DNA of 64,000 bases, taken from positions 248,001-312,000 of the forward strand of contig CALGIJ010000019.1 of the NCBI GenBank assembly GCA_937915545.1. The letters run 5' to 3'. The translations under genes were made by a program, and so were the position numbers. This DNA is from an uncultured Desulfobacterales bacterium (GTDB taxonomy: Bacteria; Desulfobacterota; Desulfobulbia; Desulfobulbales; Desulfocapsaceae). Below are positions 17,320 through 26,055 of this stretch, piece by piece (position 1 is the first letter of the stretch; the number at the start of each line of letters is the position of its first letter). The notes beneath the pieces were generated by a model. It searched no databases. It was not told the origin of the DNA and worked only from the letters and a program-made list of their open reading frames with translations.

Positions 17320-18126
17320 TCAACCGGGTTTCTTCACCAGGTGGAGGTAGAGGTCACCCACGCCGCCCTCGCCGTGGCGCCCCTTGCCGGGCAGGCGCAA
17401 CTTCTGGCCGGCGTGGCTGCCGGGGGGGATTTTGACGCGCAGGGTATGTTCTCCCTGGGGCCCGTAGACGAGAATGTCGATGGTCTTGCCGTGGCGCAGT
17501 TCCTCTTCGCTGAGCGGGGTGGTGTAGCTGGTGTCGAGGTCCGGCAGCCTGGCGGATGATGGGGAGCGTCGCTTTCCGCCGAGCAGCCGGGTGGCGGAGC
17601 CGACCAGATTGCCGACGCTCCGCGACACCTTGGAGAGCAGTGGCGGGGAGTTGCGCAGTTTCTTTCTGGCGGCGTCGGCGATGAGCGGTCCGGCCAGCGA
17701 GCCGAGCAGGAATATGCCGCCAAGAAAGATATTACCCTTGCCGCCGAAGAAGCTGCGGGAGATGAAGGTCGTGCCGTAACGGAAGCCATGGCGCTGAAAT
17801 TCGCGCAAAAGCCCGGAAAAGAGATGTTGAAAGCTGGGGTCCTTGAAGAGGTCGCGGAGGATGTCTTCCTGGGTGTAGGTGAAGTTCCCACCCGGCCCGG
17901 TGGGGCCGGTGCCGCCTGCTTTGCGGCACTCCTCGTAGTGGCGCCGCTTGACCGGGTCGGTGAGCACTCCGTAGGCCTCGGCGACCTCTTTGAAGCGTTC
18001 TTCGGCGGAGGGGTCGTTGGGATTGCGGTCGGGGTGGTACTGCATCGCCAGGCGACGGTAGCGTTTTCTGATCTCCTCCTCGGAGGAGGACGCGGTGACA
18101 CCAAGGATGCGGTAGTAGTCTTTCAT
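17320..18126 (-). CDS. DnaJ-like co-chaperone with a single C-terminal domain
   Basis: The 268-residue product has a J-domain at residues 1-70, with the HPD tripeptide in YHPDRN, which stimulates the ATPase of DnaK-type chaperones. A Gly/Ser linker and a hydrophobic stretch (about 115-150) follow, and the C-terminus carries one beta-sandwich domain with IPPGSHAGQKLRLPGKG, typical of substrate-binding CTDs. There is no zinc-finger region, so it is neither full DnaJ nor CbpA. The start at 18126 (MKDYYRILG) is where the J-domain begins; the frame is open upstream to 18222 but that part is not conserved. A promoter with 17-bp spacing lies 68-96 bp upstream. Confidence 0.86.
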   Translation of the reverse strand: MKDYYRILGVTASSSEEEIRKRYRRLAMQYHPDRNPNDPSAEERFKEVAEAYGVLTDPVKRRHYEECRKAGGTGPTGPGGNFTYTQEDILRDLFKDPSFQHLFSGLLREFQRHGFRYGTTFISRSFFGGKGNIFLGGIFLLGSLAGPLIADAARKKLRNSPPLLSKVSRSVGNLVGSATRLLGGKRRSPSSARLPDLDTSYTTPLSEEELRHGKTIDILVYGPQGEHTLRVKIPPGSHAGQKLRLPGKGRHGEGGVGDLYLHLVKKPG

Positions 18127-18193
18127 GGTATCTTGCCGGGCAAGGACGACAGGCGGTACGGATTGCCTGAGAGTTTTGTTGAATTCATCCGAT

Positions 18194-18222
18194 ATAGTAA
18201 AGCTCCTCGAGGCAAATGACAA
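18194..18222 (-). promoter_or_regulatory. Candidate promoter for the DnaJ-like gene
   Basis: On the minus strand TTGTCA (18222-18217), 17 bp, then TACTAT (18199-18194). The -35 matches five and the -10 four of six consensus bases. It points to the DnaJ-like gene, whose ATG lies 68 bp from the -10. Confidence 0.5.
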
Positions 18223-18278
18223 TTACTTCTCGCTTGCAGTGTTGCAGCAGAAAGATATTGCTAGGAAATGCGAAATCG

Positions 18279-18291
18279 ATCACAATGTGAT
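18279..18291. promoter_or_regulatory. Perfect 13-bp palindrome upstream of hybrid kinase gene
   Basis: ATCACA-A-TGTGAT reads the same on both strands around a central base. It lies 113 bp upstream of the hybrid kinase gene and 153 bp from the DnaJ-like gene. The TGTGA half-sites are everted, unlike the CRP arrangement, so it is listed as a candidate operator of unknown factor. Confidence 0.3.
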
Positions 18292-18403
18292 GTCAATGAG
18301 TGGCAGCGGAAGGCTGGGCAGCAGCGGCAGTCGGTTGCGCAGCAAACCGTGGAGAGAAGGGATGTGGCGGGGAGTGCCTGTGCACAGGGTGTTGCGGTAG
18401 CAG

Positions 18404-20176
18404 TTGCTGAGTATCGAGGACCACAGGCAGGATTCTTTTGCCAGGCTGGTGGCCATGGTTGACCGTACCTACGAAGAGTTTACCGCCGAGATCGAAGGGT
18501 TGCGCTTCGCCGCCAGGGGCGCTAGCGCCGAGAAGGTGCCGGTGGCGGAATCTGAAGAGCGATATCGCCGTGTCTTCGAGAACGCCGCGGAAGGGATCTT
18601 CATCTCGACCCGCGAAGGGCGACTGGAGACGGTCAATCCCGCTTTTGCCGCCATGTTCGGTTACGATCGCCCGCAATCGCTCCTCGACCATGTCGGGAAC
18701 ATTGCTGCCGAGCTCTGCTGCGATGAAGGAGACTGGCGGCAGCTCCTGGCGGATCTGGACGCCTACGGTTCCGTCCGCGACAGGGAAGTGCGGCAGCGGC
18801 ACCGCACTGGCGCCGTCTTCTGGGCCTGCGTCAATGCGTGCCCCATCAGTCACGGAGGGAGTCGCTACCTCAGCGGATCGTTGCGCGATATCAGCAAACG
18901 GCGCGAAGCGGAGCGAGCCCTGCAGGAGGCCCATCAGCGGTTGGAGGAGCGGGTGCGCCAGCGCACCACGCAGCTCACCCTGGCCAATGAGGAACTGCGC
19001 CAGATGCATGGCGAACTGCGCGCGGCCAAGGAGCGGGCCGAGGCCGCCAGCCGCCTGAAGAGCGAGTTCCTCGCCAATATGAGCCACGAGATCCGCACGC
19101 CGATGAATGCCATTCTCGGTCTCAGCCAGATGATCCTGCGCTCGGACATCACCGAGGCACAGCGCGGCAATGTCCAGGGCATTCACTCCTCCGGGGTGAC
19201 GCTGCTGCAGATCATCAACGATATCCTCGATCTCTCCAAGATCGAGGCGGGCAAACTCAATGTCGTCACCGAACCCGTCGACCTGCATGCCCTGATGGAG
19301 GAGGTGATCAGCATCACCACCGTCAACAGCGCCAAGGGCGTGGAGATGCGTCTTCACCTTGGCGAGGCGGTGCCGCGGCACATTCTCTCCGATCGCGTGC
19401 GTCTCCACCAGGTGCTGGTCAATCTGGTAGGCAATGCCGTCAAGTTCACCCAGCGGGGCTATGTGCTGCTCGCCGTCGACTTCCGCCCAAGTCTGGCCGA
19501 AGCGGGGGCGGGACAACTCCAGGTGCGTGTTGAGGACACCGGGACTGGCATCAGAGAGGCGAAAAAAAAAGAGATATTTCGTTCTTTCAGCCAGGGCGAC
19601 AACTCCATCAGCCGCGAATACGGTGGCACTGGCCTCGGCCTCTCTATCGCGCAGCATATCGTCCGTCTCCTTGGCGGGGAGGATATCACGCTGGACAGCG
19701 AGGTGGGGAAAGGCTCGGTATTTTCCTTCGTTCTGCCGGTGCGATTGGTGAATGTGGTGACAGAGGGGGGAGCGAAGGCCGAAATCAGCGTCGACTTTTC
19801 CGCGCGCGGCGACATCAGCATCCTCGTTGCCGAGGATTGGGAGATGAACCGCCTGCTCCTCGGCCAGATCCTCAAGGCCATCGGCATCACCGATGTCACC
19901 TTCGTCGTTGACGGCAAGGAGGCGGTGGCTGCCGTACAGAATGGCCGCAAGGCCTTCAGCCTCATCCTCATGGACGTGCAGATGCCGGTCATGGGAGGGA
20001 TCGAGGCAACCCGCCTCATCCGCCAGACCGCACCCAACATCCCCATCCTGGCGGTGACCGCCCACGCCATGAAGGAGGATGAGGCGCAATGCCTGGCGGC
20101 AGGGATGAATGACTACCTTTCCAAACCCTATAAAATCGAAGAAATCGTCCTTGCCCTGCAACGGGTGCTATGTTGA
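18404..20176 (+). CDS. PAS-domain hybrid histidine kinase
   Basis: This 590-residue cytoplasmic sensor kinase has, in order, a PAS domain (about residues 48-165), a coiled coil, the HisKA dimerisation domain with phosphoacceptor His228 in MSHEIRTP, an HATPase domain with N, G1 and G2 motifs (NLVGNAVKFT, VEDTGTGI, GGTGLGLSI), and a C-terminal receiver domain with Asp524 in MDVQMPVMGG and the acidic pair ED and SKP. No membrane helix is seen. The start is uncertain: a TAG lies three bases upstream, so the first possible start is the TTG at 18404, while GTG 18449 and ATG 18455 are alternatives; no candidate has a strong ribosome-binding site. The partner is not adjacent. Confidence 0.85.
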   Translation: MLSIEDHRQDSFARLVAMVDRTYEEFTAEIEGLRFAARGASAEKVPVAESEERYRRVFENAAEGIFISTREGRLETVNPAFAAMFGYDRPQSLLDHVGNIAAELCCDEGDWRQLLADLDAYGSVRDREVRQRHRTGAVFWACVNACPISHGGSRYLSGSLRDISKRREAERALQEAHQRLEERVRQRTTQLTLANEELRQMHGELRAAKERAEAASRLKSEFLANMSHEIRTPMNAILGLSQMILRSDITEAQRGNVQGIHSSGVTLLQIINDILDLSKIEAGKLNVVTEPVDLHALMEEVISITTVNSAKGVEMRLHLGEAVPRHILSDRVRLHQVLVNLVGNAVKFTQRGYVLLAVDFRPSLAEAGAGQLQVRVEDTGTGIREAKKKEIFRSFSQGDNSISREYGGTGLGLSIAQHIVRLLGGEDITLDSEVGKGSVFSFVLPVRLVNVVTEGGAKAEISVDFSARGDISILVAEDWEMNRLLLGQILKAIGITDVTFVVDGKEAVAAVQNGRKAFSLILMDVQMPVMGGIEATRLIRQTAPNIPILAVTAHAMKEDEAQCLAAGMNDYLSKPYKIEEIVLALQRVLC

Positions 20177-20228
20177 AGGGAACCCATCAGGCCGGTCCCA
20201 GCCGCCTTCCCGCGACCTTCGAGATCGC

Positions 20229-20474
20229 ATGAAATAGCTTCTCATTGCCATTGCGGTGCTGGCCGCAGCCGGGCTCTTCTGCGCTTTCCATCGGCATCAT
20301 CCGCTCACCCTCGAGCTGGACGCCGTTCGCACCAGGGTGGTGGTGGTATGGTCCAGGCCCCGGAAGTTGACTGGTGCCATGGCGTTCTCGTCGCTGAACA
20401 GAACAGGCCGGTTACGCCAGAGCCAGGCCTCTCCGGCTGTGGTCTCGTCAGTGGCGCTTGTCCCGGAAAATCTC
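20229..20474 (+). pseudogene. Possible remnant of an exported protein, stop at codon 3
   Basis: ATG AAA TAG is followed in the same frame by a hydrophobic segment (LLIAIAVLAAAGLFC) that looks like a signal peptide or membrane anchor, then by a basic, non-conserved stretch that runs into the antisense of the next gene. Restoring the third codon would give a plausible secreted-protein start. No ribosome-binding site is obvious. It may equally be a chance open frame in GC-rich DNA; the 298-bp gap otherwise holds nothing I recognise. Confidence 0.22.
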
Positions 20475-21800
20475 TTACTGATGGGGGCTGCCACTTTCAT
20501 AAGCCGGCCAGCACAGGGTGAGGCGGGCGCCCCCCAAGGGGCTGGTCGTCGCGCTGGCGCTTCCCCCGTGCCACTGGAGGATGCGAGCGACGATGGCCAG
20601 GCCCAGCCCGTAGCCGCCGGAGGTGCGGCTGCGGCTGCGGTCGAGGCGGACGAAGGGCTCGAAGACCTTGGCGCGCTGCGCCTCGGCAATGCCCGGGCCG
20701 TCGTCGTCGACATGGAGGCAGCAAAGGTCGCCCTGCCGTTCGACGACGAGCTCAAGCCGGCTGGTGGCATGGCGCGCCCCGTTCTGCACCAGGTTGCCGA
20801 GGGCGCGGGCGAGGTATTTGGCGTCGAAGCGGGCCTTTTGCGAGACCTGGTCGAGCTGCAGCCGCAGTTGGGGGCGCAGGGGGCTGTCTTCGGGCAGCGA
20901 CTCGTCGAGCACCTGATGGAGGAAGGGTTCGAGGTGATGGCTGTCAAGGTGCAGCTCGGGTTGTTCGCGCTCGAAGCGGGCGTAAGTGAGCAGCTCGTTG
21001 ACCAGCTCTTCGAGGTCGCCGACATCGGTTTGCAATTCCGCGATATAGTGTCTTCTCCTCTCCTGGTCGGCGGCGCTGCCGAGCATCTCCAGGCCAAAAT
21101 GCAGCCGCGCCAGCGGGGTGCGCAGCTCGTGGGAGACGGCGTTGGTCAGCTCCTTGTGTGAGTCGATGAGCTGCTGGATGCGCGCTGCCATGGTGTTGAA
21201 GGCATTGGCCAGGGGGGCGAGGTTGGAGAATTTCGACATGACGACCCGGGTGTCGAGGTGGCCGTCGCCGAAGGCCAGGGCTGCTGCGCTGAGTCTGCGC
21301 AGCTGGCGCCAGTAGGGGATGATGCAGATAAAGGTGAGGATGCCGATAACGGCGATGACCGCGAGCCAGATGATCACATTGAAGGCCCCGGTTTCAGGCT
21401 GCAAGGGCGAAAAGGGGCCCTTGCGCAGGACCTGATCGCTTTCGCCGACGCGGTGATAGAGCAGTTCGCCGTCATCGACGACGACGATGCGGCCTTCGCG
21501 CAGTTGCTCGACCTGGTCTGCCGTAAACGTCTCCGCCGAGAGGGGCGAGAGGTCGATGCGGTAGCCGAAATGGGGGGCAAGCTGTACAATGCGTTCCCGC
21601 CAGCGCTCCTCGGGCAGGCGCAGAAGGTCGAGCTCGAGGGTATGAAAGGCGCCACGGGCCAGCTGGCGGTTGTATTCGGTGATCGCCTCGTGCAGGTAGC
21701 TCTTGGCCACCTTTTCGATCACCGGGCCGAGGGCGAATTGGACGAAGAGCAGGGTGGCGACGAGAAAGAGATAGGAGGCGGCGAACAGCCTGAGCATCAT
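20475..21800 (-). CDS. rstB: Sensor histidine kinase, RstB-like
   Basis: The 441-residue protein has a membrane helix at residues 6-25, a periplasmic segment to about residue 138, a second helix (141-162), a HAMP linker, the HisKA box with His224 in VSHELRTPLARL, and an ATPase domain with NLVQNGARHA, DDDGPGI and GGYGLGLAI. Length and layout match E. coli RstB (433 residues), and the paired regulator is RstA-like. It would phosphorylate that regulator in response to an unknown outside signal. The ATG at 21800 overlaps the regulator's TGA (ATGA), so the two are translationally coupled. The rstB symbol is by similarity and synteny only. Confidence 0.85.
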   Translation of the reverse strand: MMLRLFAASYLFLVATLLFVQFALGPVIEKVAKSYLHEAITEYNRQLARGAFHTLELDLLRLPEERWRERIVQLAPHFGYRIDLSPLSAETFTADQVEQLREGRIVVVDDGELLYHRVGESDQVLRKGPFSPLQPETGAFNVIIWLAVIAVIGILTFICIIPYWRQLRRLSAAALAFGDGHLDTRVVMSKFSNLAPLANAFNTMAARIQQLIDSHKELTNAVSHELRTPLARLHFGLEMLGSAADQERRRHYIAELQTDVGDLEELVNELLTYARFEREQPELHLDSHHLEPFLHQVLDESLPEDSPLRPQLRLQLDQVSQKARFDAKYLARALGNLVQNGARHATSRLELVVERQGDLCCLHVDDDGPGIAEAQRAKVFEPFVRLDRSRSRTSGGYGLGLAIVARILQWHGGSASATTSPLGGARLTLCWPAYESGSPHQ

Positions 21801-22546
21801 CGCACGGTCCTCGTGGTCGAAGTGCTTTCCCAGGCGTCCCTGACAAAGAGGTAGCCCGTGCCCCACACCGTCTTGATTCGCCATGGCTTGGTGGCGCTGT
21901 CCCCGAGTTTTTTGCGAAGCCTGGAGATGGCGATGTCCACCGAGCGGTCGAGACCGTCGTAGGCGATGCCACGGGATTCCCTGAAGAGCAGGTCGCGGTC
22001 GAGAACCTTGCCACTGTTGCTGGCGAGGATCCACAGCAGGTTGAACTCGTTGCTGGTGAGATCCACCATGCTGTTGTCGAGGATCACCGTCTGTGAGGCC
22101 TGGTTGAGGCGCAGGGCACCGAAGATGAGCTCTTCCGTGGTAGCGGCCGCTGTTTTGCCGTTTGTCTCAGTAGTGGGAGAAAAACGGCGCAGCAGGGCGC
22201 GGATGCGGGCAAGGAGCACGCGCGGCTCCACCGGCTTTTTGACATAATCGTCCGCCCCCAGTTCCAGGCCGACCACCTGGTCGGTGTCGTCCTCGCGGGC
22301 GGTGAGCATCAGCACCGGGCCCTGGTAGTTCTGACGGACGGTGCGGCAGACGCTCAGCCCGTCCATCCCGGGGAGCATCAGGTCGAGGATGACCAGGTCG
22401 GGGGCTTCGGCGACGATGCGCCTGGCGCCGCTGTCACCGCGGCCATCGACGGAGACGGTGAAGCCCTGGTCGGAGAGATAGTCTTTGATCAGCATCGCCA
22501 GGCGCACATCATCTTCGATGAGCAGGATACGAGGGCCTTGCGACAT
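21797..22546 (-). CDS. rstA: Response regulator, RstA-like (OmpR family)
   Basis: The 249-residue protein has a receiver domain (1-120) with the acidic cluster EDD (11-13), phosphoacceptor Asp55 in LDLMLPGMDG and Lys104 in KKP, then a winged-helix DNA-binding domain (about 130-235) with LTSNEFNLLWIL and RSVDIAISRLRKKLGD. This is the OmpR/PhoB subfamily; the kinase partner overlaps its 3' end. The start at 22546 has AAGGAG upstream. An exact match to the enterobacterial RstA box lies 218 bp upstream, in the gap shared with the outer-membrane protein gene, which supports the identity and suggests autoregulation. Confidence 0.88.
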   Translation of the reverse strand: MSQGPRILLIEDDVRLAMLIKDYLSDQGFTVSVDGRGDSGARRIVAEAPDLVILDLMLPGMDGLSVCRTVRQNYQGPVLMLTAREDDTDQVVGLELGADDYVKKPVEPRVLLARIRALLRRFSPTTETNGKTAAATTEELIFGALRLNQASQTVILDNSMVDLTSNEFNLLWILASNSGKVLDRDLLFRESRGIAYDGLDRSVDIAISRLRKKLGDSATKPWRIKTVWGTGYLFVRDAWESTSTTRTVR

Positions 22547-22763
22547 GGCAGAACTCCTTGTGTTTGAGGACCGCAGGAGGGCAACGTGGCCACGGTGGGC
22601 GCTCTTCAGGTGCGGCAGGGACTTTGGCAAGGCTTTCCTGAAATGCAGGGCCTCGACGGTTGCAGGAGAATCCTGGCGCACCTCCCCCTCTCCAGCGCTT
22701 GTCTTGACCTGCTCAACTGTAGCATGGCCGGTGACGGGACGACCGTTGTTTTTTGTCGCCAAG

Positions 22764-22777
22764 TGTAACAAAATGTA
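22764..22777. promoter_or_regulatory. RstA box
   Basis: The minus-strand 14-mer TACATTTTGTTACA fits the published E. coli RstA box TACATNTNGTTACA (recalled from the literature) at every defined position. It sits in the 438-bp gap between the regulator gene and the outer-membrane protein gene. On the plus strand a TACAAT (22811-22816) 34 bp downstream could be a -10 for the OMP gene, with a poor -35; on the minus strand TACAGT (22721-22716) could be the -10 for the regulator. The rest of the gap shows nothing else clear. Confidence 0.6.
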
Positions 22778-22984
22778 GGCGAAGCTACGGACTCACGGAA
22801 AACAAATTGATACAATTGATAACACATTCCCTACAGAGAGGTGGCGGCCTCTCTGGTAGAAAGAGAACACTTCGCGCATGACCCGTTCCACCGCCGCTAG
22901 TCTTCCCCGGCAACGACATGGTCGGGGAAGGGACGGCGGGCGGCTGGAGCGACCGACAGCTTTTCAACCAGAAAGAGGCATCCC

Positions 22985-23644
22985 ATGAACAGCAATACCA
23001 CAAAACTCCTCGTTCTCTTTGCGGCGGCCAACACCGCCTTCCTTGGCATCGCCGACACGGCCATGGCTGAGGAGCGCTCCAACCGGCTCAACTACACCCA
23101 GGCCAAGCTCGGCATGTTCGAACCGGACGGTGACCTCGACGACGCCGGCTACGACACTGGCGGAGCCCTCGGAGTCGTCTATGGACGGTATCTCGCCGAG
23201 AATCTCGTCCTTGAAGCCGGCTTCGATCTTCTCGCCTCCGACAGCACCGTTCGCGGCAGCAACGATCAGGCTGGCTACTATACCCAGGACAACACCCTGG
23301 CGGGCCTGGGGGGCGTGGTCACCCTCAAGGGCGAGTTCCAGGCTGGGCCCGTCGCCCTCTTTGCCGGCGGCGGTGTTGGTCTCTACGCGGTCAGCCTGAG
23401 CAGCGAGGTGGAGTCTTCCCGCCTTGGCGACTTCGACAGCGATGATTCCGACGCCGTATTTGGCGCCCATCTCACCGCCGGGGCGACCTTCGATATTAGC
23501 GAGCGCTTCTTCCTCGGCCTCGAAGGCCGCTACCGCTGGACTGACGACGTCGAGATCCGCAACACCGTGGCCTCGATTCCGGTGGAGTACAGCGGCGATC
23601 TCAGCGGGTATTCGATCACCTGCAACGCCGGCTTCCGCTTCTAG
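22985..23644 (+). CDS. Outer-membrane beta-barrel protein
   Basis: The 219-residue product has a signal peptide (cleavage near AMAEE at about residue 28) and a mature part of alternating, aromatic-rich beta strands such as GGALGVVYGRYLAENLVLEAGFDLL, ending in phenylalanine, the usual signal for assembly by the BAM machinery. This is the OmpA-barrel/OmpW-like size class of eight strands, with acidic, Gly-rich loops. Ligand is unknown. AGAGGC precedes the ATG. It is divergent from the rstA-like gene and is followed by a strong terminator, so it is its own transcript, probably under control of the neighbouring two-component pair. Confidence 0.82.
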   Translation: MNSNTTKLLVLFAAANTAFLGIADTAMAEERSNRLNYTQAKLGMFEPDGDLDDAGYDTGGALGVVYGRYLAENLVLEAGFDLLASDSTVRGSNDQAGYYTQDNTLAGLGGVVTLKGEFQAGPVALFAGGGVGLYAVSLSSEVESSRLGDFDSDDSDAVFGAHLTAGATFDISERFFLGLEGRYRWTDDVEIRNTVASIPVEYSGDLSGYSITCNAGFRF

Positions 23645-23680
23645 TCCCCCGCCGCGTCCCCCGAAGGCGCGGTTCCCCAG

Positions 23681-23718
23681 GGCCGGCCGCCATTGTTGTG
23701 GCGGCCGGCCTTTTTTTT
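23681..23718 (+). terminator. Strong intrinsic terminator after the OMP gene
   Basis: A perfect 12-bp stem GGCCGGCCGCCA with TGGCGGCCGGCC, a 6-base loop (TTGTTG), then eight T residues. Confidence 0.95.
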
Positions 23719-23755
23719 CTTGTCAGTCCGGCCGGTTCCTGGTTACATGGCGCCG

Positions 23756-24520
23756 ATGTCGGAGAGAATCCTCGGCGCCCTGCGGCGCCATTTCCAATCC
23801 GGCGAACGGCTGTGGCAGGCGGCGTGGACGCTGCTGGCCACAGCCCTCTTCGCTGCCTTTATCGGCCTCAGTGGCTGCGCCGCCCCGGTGCATCCGCCTG
23901 TCATGGAAGAGGTCGCCGTCAGCACAGAGAGTGCGCAGTGCCTCGAGGAACTGCCGGCGGATGGCGACGATACGGTGGAAGAGGCGGCACAGGCGCCACC
24001 CGAGGAGGAGCCTCGCCCGAGGTCAGCGGGCGGGGCTAGGAAGAGGGATCACGCCGGTTGCTTTCTGTGGCAACCGGTAGCGAAGCAGCCGCCCGCACAG
24101 GGCAAGAAAGCTGCGCTCGAGCGAGGCCGCTGCCAGCCGCAGAGTCTCGTCTATGCCCGCTGTCGTTCCGGTATCGACTCCTGTCGCCTTGGCGATACCA
24201 GCCCGGCACAGTGGTTCTCCTGCGCCCGCAAGGCAGGCAATACTGCAAGCCTGCCTGTCTCCGGGGCGATCATGGTCCTCGATGTCAACGCTCGCCGCAA
24301 GATGTATACCGGTCATCCGCTCTATGTGGAGGAGGTTGGCAGGAATGGCGACGGCACCTGGCGCCTGCGCATCAGCCACACCAACTACGACCGCCAGTGC
24401 CGTCTCGACCAGGGCAGCACGGTCGTCTTCGACCCGGGAGGCATGACCGCTACCTTTGCCAGCGGCCCCTGGGCAGGCTGGGCCCGCGACCTTAAAGTGC
24501 TCGGCTTTATTCTCCGCTGA
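23756..24520 (+). CDS. Putative lipoprotein with a CHAP-like domain
   Basis: The 254-residue product has an N-terminal hydrophobic helix ending in the lipobox LSGC at about residue 42, so it is probably a lipoprotein. A short acidic Pro-rich linker follows. The C-terminal 100 residues read like a CHAP (amidase/peptidase) domain: a Cys in RCQPQSLVYARC, then SGAIMVLD, a His in TGHPLYVEEV, and a downstream SHTNYD. Such domains cut peptidoglycan peptides or amides. The residues are diverged enough that catalysis is not assured. The start is uncertain (23747 or 23756, no ribosome-binding site). It begins right after the OMP terminator. Confidence 0.62.
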   Translation: MSERILGALRRHFQSGERLWQAAWTLLATALFAAFIGLSGCAAPVHPPVMEEVAVSTESAQCLEELPADGDDTVEEAAQAPPEEEPRPRSAGGARKRDHAGCFLWQPVAKQPPAQGKKAALERGRCQPQSLVYARCRSGIDSCRLGDTSPAQWFSCARKAGNTASLPVSGAIMVLDVNARRKMYTGHPLYVEEVGRNGDGTWRLRISHTNYDRQCRLDQGSTVVFDPGGMTATFASGPWAGWARDLKVLGFILR

Positions 24521-24885
24521 GCGGAGCCTGGCCTGCGGCAAGCGAGGGCGGAACCCTTCGTTTATTGAGGCCAACATTCTCCCGTTGCGGCCCATGGCAT
24601 TCCCGGCGCTATGGGACGTCGCTGCGACGAACGCTTTGGCCACTTCAGGCCCAGGGCGCGCCTTTCCTCTTTTCTCGTGTTCGCAACGTAGCCGAGCAGC
24701 GTTCTGCCTGGTCATCCCCGGCTTTCAGGTGCGCGTTTCTGACCAAACAGATTTTCGCAGTGCCGTACTATCAGCCCCTCGGTCACGGTCGCCGGCGTGG
24801 TGTGCCTGGGCCTCTACCCCTCTTTCACGCGTATGCCTGGCGTCAGGGACAAGGGGACGAGGATGGGTGCAGGGACGCATGGCGT
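24521..24885. other. Gap of 365 bp without a recognisable gene
   Basis: Between the CHAP-like lipoprotein stop and the convergent ybaK stop I see no open frame with a ribosome-binding site or family motif, no tRNA cloverleaf, and no terminal repeats. A short hairpin CTCCGC-TGA-GCGGAG spans 24512-24526, without a T run. Confidence 0.4.
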
Positions 24886-25383
24886 TCAGGCAGGCGGGGT
24901 GGCCTGGGCGAGGGGCAGCCATTGTCCGTCGGTGAGGCGCTCCAGCGCCTGTGGCTCTAGGGGAAAGACTGCATGGGGGGTGCCGGCGGCGGCCCAGATG
25001 ACCTGGTACTGCAGGAGGTCGGGGTCGAGCAGGGTGCGCAGCGGTATGGCATGACCGACCGGAGGGATGCCGCCGATGGCGAAGCCCACGGTTTCTTTGA
25101 TGAATTTGCCATCAGCGCGCTTGAGCTCCAGGCCGGTGGCGGCGAAGATACGCTGGAGGTCGACGAGATTGCTGCCGGAGGCGACGACGAGAATGGCCTC
25201 GCCGCTCTTCTTGTCCTGGAAGACCAGTGACTTGGCGATCTGCCCGACGGTGCAGCCGATGGTGGCGGCGGCTTCGGCGGCGGTGCGCGTCGAGCCCGGC
25301 AGTTCGCGGACGGTGACCGCGAAGCCGTTCTGGCGAAGGAAGAGCTGGACGCGCTCAGCGCTGGCGGAAAGGGTTTCGGTCAT
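24886..25383 (-). CDS. YbaK/EbsC-family aminoacyl-tRNA deacylase
   Basis: Members of this family hydrolyse mischarged tRNA (for example Cys-tRNAPro or Ala-tRNAPro) in trans. The 165-residue protein has the core features: RTAAEAAATIGCTVGQIAKSLVF split across the N-terminal half, VVASGSNLVDL, then the segment with GFAIGGIPPVGH. Length fits YbaK/ProX. It follows the NUDIX-like gene by 10 bp and belongs to the leftward holA-clpS-clpA group. GAGAGGAG precedes the ATG. Confidence 0.9.
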   Translation of the reverse strand: MTETLSASAERVQLFLRQNGFAVTVRELPGSTRTAAEAAATIGCTVGQIAKSLVFQDKKSGEAILVVASGSNLVDLQRIFAATGLELKRADGKFIKETVGFAIGGIPPVGHAIPLRTLLDPDLLQYQVIWAAAGTPHAVFPLEPQALERLTDGQWLPLAQATPPA

Positions 25384-25393
25384 CTGTCTCCTC

Positions 25394-26055
25394 TCAAGGG
25401 GATAGGCGATGTCGTTGGGTCAGGTCGAGGGCGAGAAGAGACCAGCTTTCGAAGCGCTGGCGCTGCTCGGTTATCTCTGCCGCCGTCCACCAGCCGAGGT
25501 GGCGCAGATCTTCGCCGGCCTGGCGAATATCTGGCGCAGCCTGCGGCGGCAGGGTGGCAAGGTGGACGGCGCCGAGGTGCACCAGGCCCACCGGGTCGCG
25601 GTCATCGTCTATCAGTCCGATAAAGAGGGCCTCGCAGGGCGGCAGGCCGACGAGTTCTTCCTCCTGTTCGCGCTGCAGGGCGGCGAGGTAGGAACGGGGG
25701 GTGAGGGTGCCGTCAGGGGCGTCGGCGCTGTTGATATGGCCCCCGATGCCCAGCGACAGGCGGCCGGCGAGGCGCCGTTCGCCGACGCCACCGCCGCGCT
25801 GATAGACGAAGAAGGCCTCGTTGCGGCAGAAGAGCTGGTAGGGGATGAGCTGTTTGTAAGCAGGGTCGTGCTCGGCGATGCTGCGTGGCAGGAAATACTG
25901 GGGCAGAAGGAGCAGTTCGGAAATTGTCACCGCCCCTTGGCGTCCGGCGTGCAGGTCCTGCAGGTCACTCCGCTTGAGGCAGAAAACCCGCTCGTCGCGG
26001 GCCGGGTGCGCCGGCTTTTCAGCCGGCGCACCCTCCTGGTCCTGAGTTGTGCTGC

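Noticed and set aside
18293..20161. A long leftward frame opposite the hybrid kinase gene
   Set aside because: It mirrors the sense gene, which has clear PAS, kinase and receiver motifs; the antisense product does not.
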